Shown piece after piece: positions 10,883 to 18,476 of a stretch of 64,000 nucleotides of DNA. Under the pieces are notes generated by a model, which saw only the letters and a program-made list of their open reading frames with translations, was not told where the DNA came from and searched no databases. The DNA is taken from assembly GCF_019316905.1 (NCBI RefSeq), contig NZ_CP079216.1:2852001-2916000 (forward strand), written 5' to 3'. This DNA is from Tessaracoccus palaemonis (GTDB lineage Bacteria > Actinomycetota > Actinomycetes > Propionibacteriales > Propionibacteriaceae). Position 1 is the first letter of the stretch. Every line of letters starts with the position of its first letter. Position numbers and translations under genes: made by a program.

Positions 10883-11509
10883 GTGCTGAGGCGCGCGGTC
10901 GTCTGGGACCTAGGAGGGACGCTCGTCGACACCTACCCGGCCCTCGACCGCGCGTTCGCGGCCGTGGTCGCGGCGCACGCGGAGACGGTCGGCGAGGCGG
11001 AGGTCGCGCGGCTGACAAGGCGCTCCACCTCCGAGGCCGTCACGGCGCTGGCCGGTCGGTTCGGGATCCCGGCGGCGGAGTTCGAGGCGGCGAACGCGGC
11101 GCTCAAGCATCGCTGGGAGGAGCACCCCGCGCCGGCGATGCCGGGTGCGCGGGAGCTGCTGCGCGACCTGGCCGTCGCCGGCGTGCTGAACCTGGTGGTC
11201 ACGCACCGCGACCGGACCTCGGCGATGTCGCTGATCGGCGGCCTCGGGCTCGCCGTCGACGACCTGCTCTCCACCTCCGACGGGTTCCCGCGCAAGCCCG
11301 ACCCGTCGATGCACCTCGCCCTGTTGAAGCGGCACCGGCTGCCGGCCCGCTCGTGTCTGAGCGTCGGCGACCGGCCCATCGACGCCGTGGCGGCCCGCCG
11401 GGCGGGCATGGCCTCGGCGACCCTCGAGTCCCCCGACGCCCCTGTCGACGACGAGGCGGACTACAGCGTCGCCTCGCTCGACGAGCTCCGGCCGATCCTC
11501 GGGCTCTGA
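10883..11509 (+). CDS. HAD-superfamily hydrolase (phosphoglycolate phosphatase-like, DLGGT variant)
   Basis: 208 residues with the four HAD motifs: motif I VVWDLGGTLVDTY, motif II VVTHR (about 110), Lys in FPRKPDPSMH and motif IV CLSVGDRPIDAVAARRAGM. The second Asp of the usual DxDGT, which acts as acid/base, is Gly here (DLGGT). This variant recurs in a subgroup of HAD proteins, so it may be a native form with lower or different activity. The GTG start at 10883 is 4 bp after the permease stop. Substrate unknown; with the permease it may act on a phosphorylated pyrimidine or sugar, which is only a guess. Confidence 0.82.
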   Translation: MLRRAVVWDLGGTLVDTYPALDRAFAAVVAAHAETVGEAEVARLTRRSTSEAVTALAGRFGIPAAEFEAANAALKHRWEEHPAPAMPGARELLRDLAVAGVLNLVVTHRDRTSAMSLIGGLGLAVDDLLSTSDGFPRKPDPSMHLALLKRHRLPARSCLSVGDRPIDAVAARRAGMASATLESPDAPVDDEADYSVASLDELRPILGL

Positions 11510-11511
11510 TC

Positions 11512-11540
11512 GCCGCCGGTCAGCCGGCAGCGCCGGCGGC
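11512..11540. terminator. Hairpin between convergent genes
   Basis: Perfect 8-bp inverted repeat GCCGCCGG / CCGGCGGC with a 13-nt loop, lying directly between the HAD gene stop and the 3' end of mshB. It could serve both directions; there is no T run. Confidence 0.45.
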
Positions 11541-11595
11541 CGCCTTCTGATCGGCGGGGCGGGACGGTCGCGGGGCCCGCTGAGCCGGGGTCCAG

Positions 11596-12495
11596 TCAGA
11601 GGCCCGCGAAGAGGTCACTGGCCGGGGCGTCGGAGACCGGGAACGGGCGGCCGGCGGCCAGCAGGTAAGCCTCGCCGGAGCCTGGCAGCTCCTGCATGAT
11701 CCGGTAGAACTGCCAGAAGTCGTCCTCGGTGTTGACCTGGCTGCGGTGCGACGCCAGCGCGGCCCGGCAGACCTCCAGCCAGGGGGCGGTCTCGACGATG
11801 GCAACGATCCGCTCCGGGTCGGGGCCGACGTCTCCGGGATCCACCTCACGTTCGGGCCACAGCTCGAGGCCGCGTTCGCGGGCGACCGCGTAAGCCTCGG
11901 CCCAGCGAGCGGTGTTGTGCGTGTTCCACAGGACGCGCTCGACCTGCCACGGTTCGCCCAGGTCCGGTCGGTGGGCCGGCGCGCTGGCGAGCATGCAGGC
12001 GTACATCGCGACGCGGTGGGCCATCACGTGGTCGGGGTGGCCGTAGTTGCCGAACGGGTCGTACGTGCTGACCACCTGCGGGCGGCGCGAGCGGATGACC
12101 TCGACGAGGTGGTCGGCCGCCTCGAGCAGGTCCGCGTCCCAGAAGGCGTTGGGCTGGCGCTCGGGTGGCGCGACGACACGGCCGCTCTCGTCGTGTGTCA
12201 TGCCCGAGTCGTGGTAGCGGCCGGCCCCGCCGAGGTAGACGTGGTCGGTGACGCCGATCTCCGCCAGGGCCGTGCGGATCTCCTCCTGGCGGTGGGCGCC
12301 GAGCTCGGCGGGCGAGAAGTGCGTCCACTCGGGCACGAGGATCTCGCCGAGTTCACCGAGCGTGCAGGTCACGAGGGTGACCTGGGCCCCCTCGGCGACA
12401 TAGCGGGCCATGGTCGCTGACGACTGGCTGGACTCGTCGTCGGGGTGCGCGTGGACGAGGAGGAGGCGGCGGTCGGGTGCTGTCACGGTGTTCAT
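11596..12495 (-). CDS. mshB: MshB: GlcNAc-inositol deacetylase of mycothiol synthesis
   Basis: 299 residues of the PIG-L/LmbE zinc deacetylase fold. The metal motif AHPDDES is at residues 15-21 and the second ligand region is YGHPDHV; LVTCTLGELGE and YLGGAGRYHDSGM match MshB rather than the related amidase Mca (which has VTCTGGERG). It removes acetate from GlcNAc-inositol in the mycothiol pathway, the thiol cofactor of actinobacteria. The start overlaps the stop of the upstream FMN reductase gene by 4 bp (ATGA), so translation is probably coupled; a link between thiol and flavin redox chemistry is possible but not shown. Confidence 0.92.
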   Translation of the reverse strand: MNTVTAPDRRLLLVHAHPDDESSQSSATMARYVAEGAQVTLVTCTLGELGEILVPEWTHFSPAELGAHRQEEIRTALAEIGVTDHVYLGGAGRYHDSGMTHDESGRVVAPPERQPNAFWDADLLEAADHLVEVIRSRRPQVVSTYDPFGNYGHPDHVMAHRVAMYACMLASAPAHRPDLGEPWQVERVLWNTHNTARWAEAYAVARERGLELWPEREVDPGDVGPDPERIVAIVETAPWLEVCRAALASHRSQVNTEDDFWQFYRIMQELPGSGEAYLLAAGRPFPVSDAPASDLFAGL

Positions 12496-13085
12496 CGTCC
12501 CAGCAGGGTCGCGAATTCGACGAACCCGTCGTCGGCCGGGCGCGGGGCGGTGTGGGCGAGGGCGTCGGCCAGCTCGTCGGCGCCGGTGGCGACGCGACGG
12601 CTCAGGGACGCGGCGCCGGGGCCGCCGAAGTCGGCCGTGGCGGCGAAGACCGCGGTGCGCACGGGGAGCGCACCGAGGTAGCTGAGCAGCGGTCGCATCG
12701 CGAACTCCAGCATGAGCGAGTGGCGCTCCGTGCCGCCGGTCGCGGCCATCAGGACGGGCTTGCCGCGCAGGGTGTCGGGCTCGAGGATGTCGAAGAAGCT
12801 CTTCACGAGACCGCTGATCGACGCGGAGAACGTCGGGGAGACGACGACCAGAGCGTCGGCGGAGGCGACGGCCTCGACGACGGAGGCCAGTTCCCCCGTC
12901 GGGAATCCGGTGAGCATGGCGTCGACGATGGGATGCCCAAGTTCGCGGAGTTCGACGACCCGGCTCTCGAGATCCTCGCCGCGCAGGGCGAGTGCATCGG
13001 TCAGGTGGACCACGATGTCGTCGCCCAGCACCCGGGTGCTCGAGGGCGATCCGAGTCCGCCGGAGATCACGACGATGCTGGCCAT
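12492..13085 (-). CDS. NADPH-dependent FMN reductase, CE1759-like partner of luciferase-like enzyme
   Basis: 197 residues with the flavodoxin-like fold: ISGGLGSPSSTR (phosphate loop, residues 7-18), ADALVVVSPTFSASISGLVKSFFD and a GKPVLMAATGGTERHSL segment. This matches the FMN reductases (CE1759 family) that accompany a luciferase-like monooxygenase. It should supply reduced FMN to the product of the next gene upstream (13557-14711). ATG at 13085 is preceded by GAGGAG. Upstream lies the palindrome TTGAACAGTCAA shared with the monooxygenase promoter. Ends with a 4-bp overlap into mshB. Confidence 0.9.
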   Translation of the reverse strand: MASIVVISGGLGSPSSTRVLGDDIVVHLTDALALRGEDLESRVVELRELGHPIVDAMLTGFPTGELASVVEAVASADALVVVSPTFSASISGLVKSFFDILEPDTLRGKPVLMAATGGTERHSLMLEFAMRPLLSYLGALPVRTAVFAATADFGGPGAASLSRRVATGADELADALAHTAPRPADDGFVEFATLLGR

Positions 13086-13120
13086 GGTTGACTCCTCACT
13101 GTGGCTTGACTTCAATACTG

Positions 13121-13160
13121 TACAACATAATTGACTGTTCAATCATTCCGTCGGAGCGGC
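13121..13160 (-). promoter_or_regulatory. Shared upstream element, copy 1 (palindrome ATTGA-ACAG-TCAAT)
   Basis: A 40-bp stretch upstream of the FMN reductase gene that matches the stretch at 14740-14779 at about 30 positions. Its core on the minus strand is ATTGAACAGTCAAT, an inverted repeat with 5-bp arms. In the other copy the outer pair is G...C (GTTGA/TCAAC), a compensated change that keeps symmetry, as expected for a dimeric repressor site. Confidence 0.7.
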
Positions 13161-13556
13161 CTCGCTTCGGCACACTTCGAACGCCCCGTCTCGCCATCCC
13201 CGCACCAGCGTCGCCGCCCGTCTCGCGACACGCCCCGACACGCCTCGAGGCGCGCGCGCCGGGCGCCATCCACCGTCGAAAATCGATCAGTGCCCGATTC
13301 TCCCCGGTCCTGCGACGAGAATCGTTCAACGCCCGCCACCCCTCACGCTGACGAAAAGCGGGCAGCGGTCGATTCTCCCCGGTCCGGCGACCAGAATCGA
13401 CCGATGCCCGCTTTTCGTCAGCGGCGCGGGACACCGCGCGCCGACTCCACGCGCGACGCCGCGCCACCCAAACGACCCCAGCCGGACGTCCGCAGAGCCG
13501 AGGCGGGCCGACCCGCCCTGCGGCTCGCGCGACATCGGGAGGTCGGCGCCCGACGG
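13161..13556. repeat. Gap with family C palindromes including a 29-bp-stem hairpin
   Basis: No gene seen. 13295-13324 is a half unit with arms CGATTCT/AGAATCG. 13346-13423 is a long hairpin: outer arms CGCTGACGAAAAGCGGGC / GCCCGCTTTTCGTCAGCG (18 bp, perfect), inner arms CGGTCGATTCT / AGAATCGACCG (11 bp), a 2-nt internal bulge on each side and a 16-nt loop. The core, read on the minus strand (GATTCTCGTCGC.GGACCGGGGAGAA), recurs at 39345-39375. Confidence 0.85.
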
Positions 13557-14711
13557 TCAGAGGTGATTCGCGTCCTCCGCACGGGTGCCGGTCCACTTGT
13601 CGACGGAGGGCTCGGTTTGCTCGCCCGCCGCCTTGGGGCCGCCGGCGGCCGCGACCCGGGCCGCGTGCGTCGGGCCGTCCGGCACGTGCGCGGGGCGGAG
13701 AGCGTCGAACTCCCTGCGCAGCACCGGCACGACCTCCTCGCCGAGCAGGTCGAGTTGCTCGAGGACGGTCTTGAGCGGCAGTCCGGCGTGGTCCATCAGG
13801 AATAACTGGCGCTGGTAGTCGCCTGCGTAATCGCGGAACCCAAGGACGCGCTCGATGACCTGCTCGGGCGACCCGACGGTCAGCGGGGTCTCCTTCGCGA
13901 ACTCCTCCAGCGTCGGGCCGCCGCCGTAGACGGGGGCGTGGTCGAAGTAGGGGCGGAACTCGCGGACGGCGTCCTGCGAGTTCCTCCGCATGAACACCTG
14001 CCCGCCGAGGCCGACGATCGCCTGGTCGGCGGAGCCGTGCCCGTAGTGCTCGAAGCGACGGCGGTAGAGGTCGACCATGCGACGCGTGTGGCTCGGCGGC
14101 CAGAAGATGTTGTTGTGGAAGAAGCCGTCGCCGTAGTAGGCGGCCTGCTCGGCGATCTCGGGAGAGCGGATCGAGCCGTGCCACACGAACGGGGCCACGC
14201 CGTCGAGCGGCCGCGGGGTCGCGGTGAAGCCGTGCAGCGGGGTGCGGTGCTTGCCCTCCCAGTTCACGACCTCGCTATGCCACAGCTCGTGCAGCAGCGC
14301 GTAGTTCTCGACGGCGAGCGCGATGCCGTCGCGGATGTCCTTGCCGAACCAGGGATACACCGGGCCGGTGTTGCCGCGGCCCATCGTGAGGTCCATGCGG
14401 CCGTCGACGAGGTGCTGCAGCGTGGCGTAGTCCTCCGCGATGCGCACCGGGTCCGTGGTGGTGATCAGCGTGGTGGCCGTCGAGAGGATGATGCGCTCGG
14501 TCTGGGCGCCGATGTAGGCCAGCGTCGTCGTCGGGGAGCTCGCGACGAACGGCGGGTTGTGGTGCTGGCCGACGGCGACGACGTCGAGGCCCACCTCCTC
14601 GGCCTTCTTCGCGATCGCGATAGTCGCCTTGATGCGCTCGTGCTCGGTGGGCGTGCGACCGGTGGTCGGGTCGGTGGTGATGTCGCCGACACTGAAGATG
14701 CCGAACTGCAT
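13557..14711 (-). CDS. Luciferase-like FMN-dependent monooxygenase, CE1758-like
   Basis: 384 residues of the bacterial luciferase-like TIM-barrel fold: MQFGIFSVGD at the N-terminus, GLDVVAVGQHHNPPF, STATTLITTTDPVRIAEDYATLQHLVDGRMDLTMGRGNTGPVYPWFG, and the tail region LGEEVVPVLRREF. This is the CE1758 type that pairs with a CE1759 FMN reductase, encoded here just downstream. It uses FMNH2 and O2 to oxidise an unknown substrate. The ATG at 14711 has GAAGGAGG upstream with 6-nt spacing, making the MKEVT extension unlikely. Residues after ~350 (AARVAAAGGPKAAGEQ) are low complexity. Confidence 0.9.
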   Translation of the reverse strand: MQFGIFSVGDITTDPTTGRTPTEHERIKATIAIAKKAEEVGLDVVAVGQHHNPPFVASSPTTTLAYIGAQTERIILSTATTLITTTDPVRIAEDYATLQHLVDGRMDLTMGRGNTGPVYPWFGKDIRDGIALAVENYALLHELWHSEVVNWEGKHRTPLHGFTATPRPLDGVAPFVWHGSIRSPEIAEQAAYYGDGFFHNNIFWPPSHTRRMVDLYRRRFEHYGHGSADQAIVGLGGQVFMRRNSQDAVREFRPYFDHAPVYGGGPTLEEFAKETPLTVGSPEQVIERVLGFRDYAGDYQRQLFLMDHAGLPLKTVLEQLDLLGEEVVPVLRREFDALRPAHVPDGPTHAARVAAAGGPKAAGEQTEPSVDKWTGTRAEDANHL

Positions 14712-14739
14712 GGTGACCTCCTTCAAGGTGTCACCAGCC

Positions 14740-14779
14740 TACAACATTGTTGACTGTTCAACTATTCCCTTGGTGCGGC
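14740..14779 (-). promoter_or_regulatory. Shared upstream element, copy 2 (palindrome GTTGA-ACAG-TCAAC)
   Basis: Second copy of the 40-bp element, 28 bp upstream of the monooxygenase start. The palindrome sits at 14749-14762 and the flanking TACAACAT and GTGCGGC/GAGCGGC ends are also shared with copy 1. Both genes therefore probably answer to the same regulator, which is not identifiable in this window. Confidence 0.7.
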
Positions 14780-14801
14780 ACCCGGGGGTCAGCAGGCACG
14801 C

Positions 14802-14883
14802 GATGAGCACGACACACTTGTCATCGTCGAAAAACGCCCATGTGAACGTTCCCCGTCGCGATGAGAAGTGTGTCGTGCTCATC
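14802..14883. repeat. Family A palindromic repeat (symmetric copy)
   Basis: 82 bp bounded by perfect 18-bp inverted ends GATGAGCACGACACACTT / AAGTGTGTCGTGCTCATC. Other copies: 23665-23745, 36344-36424, 37879-37959. It lies 3' of ilvE. Confidence 0.85.
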
Positions 14884-14925
14884 CGGGCCCCGGGGGCCGA
14901 CGGCGAGGTCGGCCACGGAGCGGGG

Positions 14926-16002
14926 TCAGCAGACCCTGCGGGTCCAGCCGAAGGTGTCCTCGGCGCGGCCGAACTGGATGTCGACCAGGTGGCGACGGAT
15001 CTCCTCGGTCTTCGGGCCGGGCTGCCCGTCGCCGACGACCGCGACGCCGCGTTGCGGCGAGTTGAAGCCGACGATCGGCGTCACGACGGCCGCCGTGCCG
15101 CACGCGAAGACCTCCGCGATCTGGCCCGACTCGACCCCGTCGAGAACCTCGTCGACGGAGATGGGGCGCTCGACGGCCTTCAGACCGTGGGCGTCGGCCA
15201 GCTTGAGGATCGAGTCGCGCGTGACGCCTGGGAGGATCGAGCCGAGCGACGGGGTCAGCAGCTCGCCGTCGGCGGTGACGAACATGACGTTCATCGTGCC
15301 GCACTCCTCGACCCACTTGTGCTCGGCACCGTCGGTCCACAGCACCTGACCGCAGCCGTTTGCGTAGGCTTCCTCGGTCGCGACGAGGCTCGCGGCGTAG
15401 TTGCCGCCGCACTTGGCCTCACCCGTGCCGCCGATGGCTGCGCGCGTGTAGTTCGGGGTGATCCACAGCTTGACCGGCTCCGAGTAGTACGGGCCGACGG
15501 GGGTGCAGATGACGGAGAAGCGGTACGACTTCGCCTCGCGGACGCCCAGCAGCGCCTCGCTGGCGATCATGAACGGGCGGATGTAGAGGCTCTGCTCGTT
15601 CTCGCCCGCGGGGACCCAGTCGCGCTCGAGGGCGACGATGCGCTCGACGGCCTCGACGAAGAGGTCCTCGGGCAGCTCGGCCATGCCGAGACGCCTCGCG
15701 GAGTTCACGAAGCGGGCGGCGTTGCGGTCGGGGCGGAAGAGCCAGATGGAGTCGTCGTCGCGACGATATGCCTTCAGACCCTCGAAGATCTCCTGCCCGT
15801 AGTGCAGGACGGCGGCCGCGGGGTGCAGCGACCAGTCGCTCATCGGGAGGATCCGGGGGTCCTGCCAACCGTCACCTTCCACGTAGTCGATCACCACCAT
15901 GTGATCGACGTAGTGGCGCCCGAAACCGGGGTCGGCGAGGGCGGCCTGACGGACCGCAGGGGAGGTGGGATGCGTGGTGCGCGTGAGGGAGAACTCAGCC
16001 AT
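14926..16002 (-). CDS. ilvE: Branched-chain amino acid aminotransferase
   Basis: Transfers the amino group between glutamate and the keto acids of leucine, isoleucine and valine; PLP enzyme of fold type IV, cytoplasmic. 358 residues, the usual length of class II BCAT. Visible motifs are HYGQEIFEGLKAYR (67-80), RPDRNAARFVNSARRL, YIRPFMIASE, the PLP lysine K197 in GGTGEAKCGGNYAAS, and VEECGTMNVMFV near the cofactor phosphate. Stands alone, with a family A repeat after its stop and a spacer then an ISL3 element upstream. Confidence 0.96.
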   Translation of the reverse strand: MAEFSLTRTTHPTSPAVRQAALADPGFGRHYVDHMVVIDYVEGDGWQDPRILPMSDWSLHPAAAVLHYGQEIFEGLKAYRRDDDSIWLFRPDRNAARFVNSARRLGMAELPEDLFVEAVERIVALERDWVPAGENEQSLYIRPFMIASEALLGVREAKSYRFSVICTPVGPYYSEPVKLWITPNYTRAAIGGTGEAKCGGNYAASLVATEEAYANGCGQVLWTDGAEHKWVEECGTMNVMFVTADGELLTPSLGSILPGVTRDSILKLADAHGLKAVERPISVDEVLDGVESGQIAEVFACGTAAVVTPIVGFNSPQRGVAVVGDGQPGPKTEEIRRHLVDIQFGRAEDTFGWTRRVC

Positions 16003-16164
16003 GCCGCGATGCTAGCCCGGCCCGTCGGACGCCCCGGTCCTCGTCCATCCGCGCCCGGCGGGTTGCGCGCGCGCGAACGGTGCCCGCGCGGCGTCGGCGA
16101 CCCCGGCCCTGCACATGTCAGGCCCAGCCCGCGTCCCCGGCGTGTCCCGGCCGGAGTGCCGTGC

Positions 16165-16172
16165 ACAACAAT
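16165..16172. repeat. Target site duplication of ISL3 element, left copy
   Basis: ACAACAAT, repeated exactly at 17671-17678 on the other side of the element; 8 bp is the usual target duplication of the ISL3 family. Confidence 0.9.
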
Positions 16173-17670
16173 GGCCCTCCTGTCTGATGTGTGGGTCAGT
16201 CTCGGCCTGGGAGGCGGGGTTTGTGGCCGGCGAGGTTGAGCATGGCTAGGGCGATGAGGGGTTCGGGGCCGTGGAAGCCGAACGCGATGCGGGTGATCAG
16301 CCGGATCTTGGTGTTGACCGATTCGATGCGGCCGTTGGAGAGGCCGTGTTCGATGGCGGCCAGGATCGAGTGCTTGTAGGTGCAGATCTTGCGTTGCAGC
16401 TCGACGAACGGTGGCAGGCGGCAGCGTCTCGCCCACCCGATCCAGGCCTCGAGCGCGGCGGGTGCTTCGGCGGGATCGACTTTGAACACGGTGCGTAGTG
16501 CTTCTTTCAGCAGGTAGCCGCGGAACAGGGAGGGGTGGCTGGTCTGGATCCAGGCCAGTTTCACGCGTTGGTTCTCGGTCAGGTCTTCGGGGTTCTTCCA
16601 GAGTGAGTAGCGGGCTCGTTTGATGGCCTGGGCATCACCGGTGGCTCGATGACGACGGCCTGCCTGATCGGTGCGACGTCTGCCGGGGGCGTGGTCGAAG
16701 ACCTGTCGACGTAGGGTGTCGAGACCGCCGAAACCGGAGTACCCGAGCGCCTGCATCACGGCGTGGTCGAAGACCTGTCGACGTAGGGTGTCGAGGGCCT
16801 CGCCAGCCCACTTGACCACATGGAACGGGTCGGCACAGATCACCGCCTGCGGGCAGTGACGTTTCACCGCGGCGTGGATGAATCTGGCCCCATCGGCAGT
16901 GACATGCGAAATCATGGCCAGCCGGTCCTGACCAGCGGCTTGACCCGATGCGGCGAGTCGGGAGAAGAACCCGTCGAGGGTCTCACGGTCCCGACCCGGG
17001 GCCGCCCACACCAGCCGTCCGGTGTCATGATCAACAACCACCATCAGGTACTTGTGGCCCCGTTTGTAGCTGATCTCATCGATACCGATCCGCCGCAGCC
17101 CCGCGAACCGGTCCTGCTCCTTCGACAGGTCATTCCAGTAACGCTCGATGATGCTGCCGACACTGCGCCACGCGATCCGCATCAACTCAGAGGCAGCCGA
17201 TTTCGAGCACTGAGTGACCAGCCACGCGATCTGAGCATCAAACTCGTACGTGTGACCAGCCCCGTGACGGGCCCACGGCACCGAGGCGACCACCACCCCA
17301 TGGACACGGCACGACACGCGCGGCGCTTCGGCCTCGAGGAACACCTTCATGGTTCCCAGGTCCAGGCCCCGCCAACGTCGTCGACCCCCACCAGCGTCAT
17401 AGCCCGGGCAACGTCGGCGGCAGATCCCGCACCTGCCCCTCGCCCGCTTCGCAGGCCGCACACGACACACCAGCACCCCGGCCTGATCATCGAGATCAAC
17501 GTCCTCGATGATCGTGTGATCGACACCCAGCAGCCGACGCCATAAGATTGAGCTCTGCACACCGCTATCCGCTCTAGTTCTTGAAGCCTTTGACAGCAAA
17601 GAACCTAGCCGGACAGCGGTGTGCTCCACATCCAGCCCCGCCGGACACCCACACATCCGACACAAGAGCC
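16173..17670 (-). mobile_element. ISL3-family insertion sequence, complete
   Basis: 1,498 bp. The ends are imperfect inverted repeats: GGCCCTCCTGTCTGATGTGT at the left, and GGCTCTTGTGTCGGATGTGT as the reverse complement of the right end, both followed by GGG. Flanked by the exact 8-bp duplication ACAACAAT. One transposase gene on the minus strand fills most of it. Intact flanks suggest a fairly recent insertion. Confidence 0.92.
16196..17557 (-). CDS. ISL3-family transposase
   Basis: 453 residues. N-terminal zinc-binding segment with CGICRRRCPGYDAGGGRRRWRGLDLG, then the DDE catalytic domain: IGIDEISYKRGHKYLMVVVDHDTGRLVWA (first Asp), VICADPFHVVKWA (second Asp) and the KEALRTVF region (candidate Glu). 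The GTG at 17557 (reading QSSILWRRLLGVDHTII next) is preferred because the family starts about ten residues before LLGV and because the longer frame runs out of the element. Odd: right after the second Asp a 24-residue segment is duplicated in frame (LDTLRRQVFDHA occurs twice; the DNA repeats at 16691-16723 and 16763-16795), which may impair folding. Confidence 0.9.
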   Translation of the reverse strand, partial: QSSILWRRLLGVDHTIIEDVDLDDQAGVLVCRVRPAKRARGRCGICRRRCPGYDAGGGRRRWRGLDLGTMKVFLEAEAPRVSCRVHGVVVASVPWARHGAGHTYEFDAQIAWLVTQCSKSAASELMRIAWRSVGSIIERYWNDLSKEQDRFAGLRRIGIDEISYKRGHKYLMVVVDHDTGRLVWAAPGRDRETLDGFFSRLAASGQAAGQDRLAMISHVTADGARFIHAAVKRHCPQAVICADPFHVVKWAGEALDTLRRQVFDHAVMQALGYSGFGGLDTLRRQVFDHAPGRRRTDQAGRRHRATGDAQAIKRARYSLWKNPEDLTENQRVKLAWIQTSHPSLFRGYLLKEALRTVFKVDPAEAPAALEAWIGWARRCRLPPFVELQRKICTYKHSILAAIEHGLSNGRIESVNTKIRLITRIAFGFHGPEPLIALAMLNLAGHKPRLPGRD

Positions 17671-17678
17671 ACAACAAT
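17671..17678. repeat. Target site duplication of ISL3 element, right copy
   Basis: ACAACAAT, identical to 16165-16172. Confidence 0.9.
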
Positions 17679-17883
17679 GCGCATTCCGCCGGCCCTGCAA
17701 CATAGGAGCAGCGCTGCCGCTCTGGGCATAGTTGTGCACGGAACCCTGCCACCGATCCATCGGGAAGCCTGGGCGGAACGGCCCGCGGCCCGGCCGCCCA
17801 GCAACCCTCCCGTCCGGATACCTGCCGGGCCCTGCCACTCCAGACCCGCCCTAAGGTGGGGTCTCACGACCCAAGGAGGATCC

Positions 17884-18315
17884 ATGTCCGAGACCCGCAA
17901 CCCCACCGAGGTGACGCTGGATCGACTCGGCCCGCTGCGCTACGAGGCGACCAACTCCCGCGGCGGCACGCTGCCGATCGGCACCGGCCAGACCGACGAG
18001 TTCACCCCCGTCGAGCTGATGATGGCCGCGATCGCGGGCTGCTCGGCGATCGACGTCGACATGCTCACCCACCGTCGCGCCGAGCCCGACGTGTTCACGA
18101 CCACCATCACCGCAGACCGTGTGAAGGATGAGTCCGGCAATCGGCTCGACGCCATCGACGTGACGTTCACGATCCGCTTCCCCGAGGGCGAGGACGGGGA
18201 CCGCGCCCGACGCATCCTCGCGCGCTCCGTCCAGGACTCCCACGACCGTCTCTGCACCGTCTCCCGCACCGTCGAGGCCGGCACGCCCGTGACCATGGGC
18301 CTGTCGGAGGACTGA
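17884..18315 (+). CDS. OsmC-family protein
   Basis: 143 residues. OsmC/Ohr-fold proteins are small dimeric thiol peroxidases that reduce organic hydroperoxides in the cytoplasm; some members lack this activity. The family layout is visible: an N-terminal beta sheet, then FTPVELMMAAIAGCSAIDVDML with the first Cys on the central helix, and a later segment SHDRLCTVSRTVEAGTPV with the second Cys. The ATG at 17884 is preceded by AAGGAGGA at ideal spacing. The frame is open upstream, but that part is IS-flanking sequence. Alone between the ISL3 element and the peptide transporter operon. Confidence 0.88.
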   Translation: MSETRNPTEVTLDRLGPLRYEATNSRGGTLPIGTGQTDEFTPVELMMAAIAGCSAIDVDMLTHRRAEPDVFTTTITADRVKDESGNRLDAIDVTFTIRFPEGEDGDRARRILARSVQDSHDRLCTVSRTVEAGTPVTMGLSED

Positions 18316-18476
18316 GCCGGGGCCGACCCAGCGCGCAGCGGCGAAGAATAGCGACACAGGGGTCGCTTCACAGGGCGCCCGACGAAAAAGCTCCACACAA
18401 CGGGAATCAATCTGGCGCTCCGGTGGTTGTCAGGCGTTGACGCCACCCGGCGCCAGCCCCGACCAAAGGACGTGAC

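Larger units (their letters stand above)
16159..17741. repeat. Family B palindromic element interrupted by the ISL3 element
   Basis: The left remnant CCGTGCACAAC (16159-16169) and the right end GTTGTGCACGG (17731-17741) are perfect inverted repeats. Removing the insertion sequence and one copy of its target duplication restores an element of about 77 bp like those at 5453-5532 and 5830-5909, which have the same CCGTGCACAA ends. Confidence 0.75.

Noticed and set aside
16173..17670. ISL3 element as a composite transposon together with the IS3 element
   Set aside because: The elements belong to different families and each has its own target duplication, so the sequence between them is not mobilised as one unit by them.
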